A stretch of 64,000 nt of DNA, from positions 248,001 to 312,000 of the forward strand of contig JAMXBD010000237.1 of assembly GCA_024138025.1 (NCBI GenBank), given 5' to 3'. Positions 62,556-64,000 of the stretch are shown here, piece after piece. The translations under genes and the position numbers were made by a program. Source of the DNA: Combretum micranthum (taxonomy: Eukaryota > Streptophyta > Magnoliopsida > Myrtales > Combretaceae). How positions within the stretch are numbered: the first letter of the stretch is position 1; every line of letters starts with the position of its first letter. The notes below the pieces were generated by a model. It was not told where the DNA came from. It saw only the letters and a list, made by a program, of their open reading frames with translations, and searched no databases.

Positions 62556-63592
62556 GTTGTTCACCTAATATTTTCAGACACTTCAAGTAATCTAGCATTC
62601 TATATACATAACAATAACATGATATTCATTTATAATGCATTTTCGCAAACAATTCGGATCATCAAGCACATGCATGATATCCTAATGTTCCCATATACAT
62701 AATCAATTGATATTACAATTCTAATGTGCATTATTTACAAACACAAACAATGTGGAAAATTACTAAGATACTTACCCATCCATGTTGATCAGTCATAATA
62801 ATCTTTTGACAATTCTATCTTGCTATCCAGATTTTGTAAAAATAAAAAAAAATATAAATGAAGAAATTACTATATCTATCCAATTTTCTTTTGACTTTTG
62901 ATATAGTTATTTGAAGTGTATTCTATACTTTAATAATTTGTCTCAACAATATAATTTACCTGTGATTACATTTTGTCAACTATTTAGTATGAATCTTAAT
63001 TCTATAATAACATAACAGTTTCCTAAAAGGTACTTCTAATTACGGTTATCTTTACTAGTTTTATTATTTTTATATTTTATATTCTAATTTTGGGATGGGG
63101 TATAGTTTTCTAATAATTCTATTTAAATAAAGGATGCTACACACAATAAGGATTCTAACATATTCAAAATAAAATTGTGCATTGCCTTGGCAATGCTAAT
63201 TTTATTATATTTTAACTCATTGAGACTCACTTTTACCTCCATCAATTATACTAACATTGGTCAATGGGTGGCTTTAGTTACTTTTATTACTTCGACCTCA
63301 ACATCATGTACTCTTTAACATTACTAGTTGTTGCAATTTGCCCATAGAAGAGAATCCTAGGAGTAGAAATTTTAATAATTAGCTTTCTTTGTGCACTTAG
63401 TTATCGCATGCTAATGATGTTCTATGAGGAGTATAGACAACCATTTTCATCCATTAAGGTTTTAAAATATATTTTATAAAAATAAATATTATATACAATT
63501 TCAAAATATCAAAAGGCTAAATGTTGCTTAAATTATTTTTATAGGCCTAAAGTTATATAATATGGGCTTAATATAGTATAGATTTTTTTATA

Positions 63593-63930
63593 GGGTGAAT
63601 TACACCTGAAGGTCGCAACGTTTGGAGGTAAGTTCATTTAAGGCCCCAAAGTTTTGGATAAACTTATTTAAAATCCTACTATTTGAAGAAGTGGGTCAAT
63701 TTGGGTCCCCAAAGACATGTGTCAATAAGAGAGAATATTTAATTAAAAGTTATAAGACTCTTCTCCTGTCAAAACGTGTCATTGGAAACCCAAATTAACC
63801 CACTTCTTTAAACTTTAGAATCTTAAATGAACTTACCCCTAAACATTAGAATCCCTTTTTAACTACTCAAAATATTGGGACCTTAAATAAACTAACTTCT
63901 AAATGTTGGGATCTTCGGGTGTAATTTCTC
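63593..63930. mobile_element. Mutator-like MITE, copy C
   Basis: Same site as 20656-20991. The right flank ATTTTGTTATA is intact, and the left flank has decayed to a T-rich version. The terminal inverted repeats are still clear. Confidence 0.75.
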
Positions 63931-64000
63931 ATTTTGTTATATACTAAGTCAAACCTAATTGAATGGCACATAATAAGCTAGTTTATTTAGTTGAACTCAG

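Larger units (their letters stand above)
45290..64000 (+). repeat. Segmental duplication, copy C (runs off the window)
   Basis: Homology starts at 45290 inside the segment, about 200 bases short of the left limit shared by A and B, directly against the gypsy remnant. It contains the copia element 48759-53488 and the MITE 47132-47525, both absent from A. It keeps about 300 bases (56457-56753) deleted from A. It ends at the window edge, still in homology with A near 21079. Confidence 0.9.

Noticed and set aside
1..64000. CRISPR arrays, operons, phage or bacterial elements
   Set aside because: No regular spacer-repeat arrays or bacterial-style gene packing. The spliced gene relic and LTR elements show plant nuclear DNA.

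Overview
This is nuclear DNA from a flowering plant, most likely a eudicot. It is AT-rich and has no bacterial-style gene packing. The coding traces are a spliced plant NADPH-cytochrome P450 reductase, Ty1/copia and Ty3/gypsy retrotransposons primed by initiator Met-tRNA, and hAT, Mutator-like, Harbinger-like and CACTA-type DNA elements. I could not identify the species. I see no intact host gene, no tRNA or rRNA gene and no CRISPR array.

Layout. 1-4.4 kb: relic of a cytochrome P450 reductase gene on the minus strand. Exon blocks and splice sites are still readable, but stop codons and a frameshift break the frame and most of both ends are missing. 4.85-5.04 kb: one terminus of a CACTA-like element, abutting an LTR (5.04-7.8 kb) that has lost its first few hundred bases. 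7.8-21.1 kb: copy A of a large non-coding segment. 21.1-27.65 kb: unique spacer holding degenerate coiled-coil repeat sequence on both strands and a local duplication. 27.65-44.06 kb: copy B of the segment, swollen by three solo LTRs and three hAT-like elements but missing about 5 kb. 44.06-45.29 kb: a broken Ty3/gypsy fragment. 45.29-64.0 kb: copy C, carrying a nearly complete Ty1/copia element (48,759-53,488) and a private MITE, and running off the window.

How the parts relate. The three copies act as each other's empty-site controls, so most insertions can be bounded to the base by their target-site duplications. A and C share a solo LTR that B lacks, and they resemble each other more closely than either resembles B, although B lies between them. 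A 300-bp stretch of the LTR in A is almost identical to an unrelated insertion of the same LTR family in B while differing clearly from its positional partner in C, which suggests ectopic gene conversion. The five complete long LTRs (2.6-3.3 kb) are all solo, and the long LTRs carry GC-rich repeat islands and a conserved palindromic motif.

I did not find a convincing new gene system. The most informative content is the history of duplication, nested insertion and conversion, plus the repeat islands inside the LTRs. Percent identities and boundaries were judged by eye; no alignment or database search was run.
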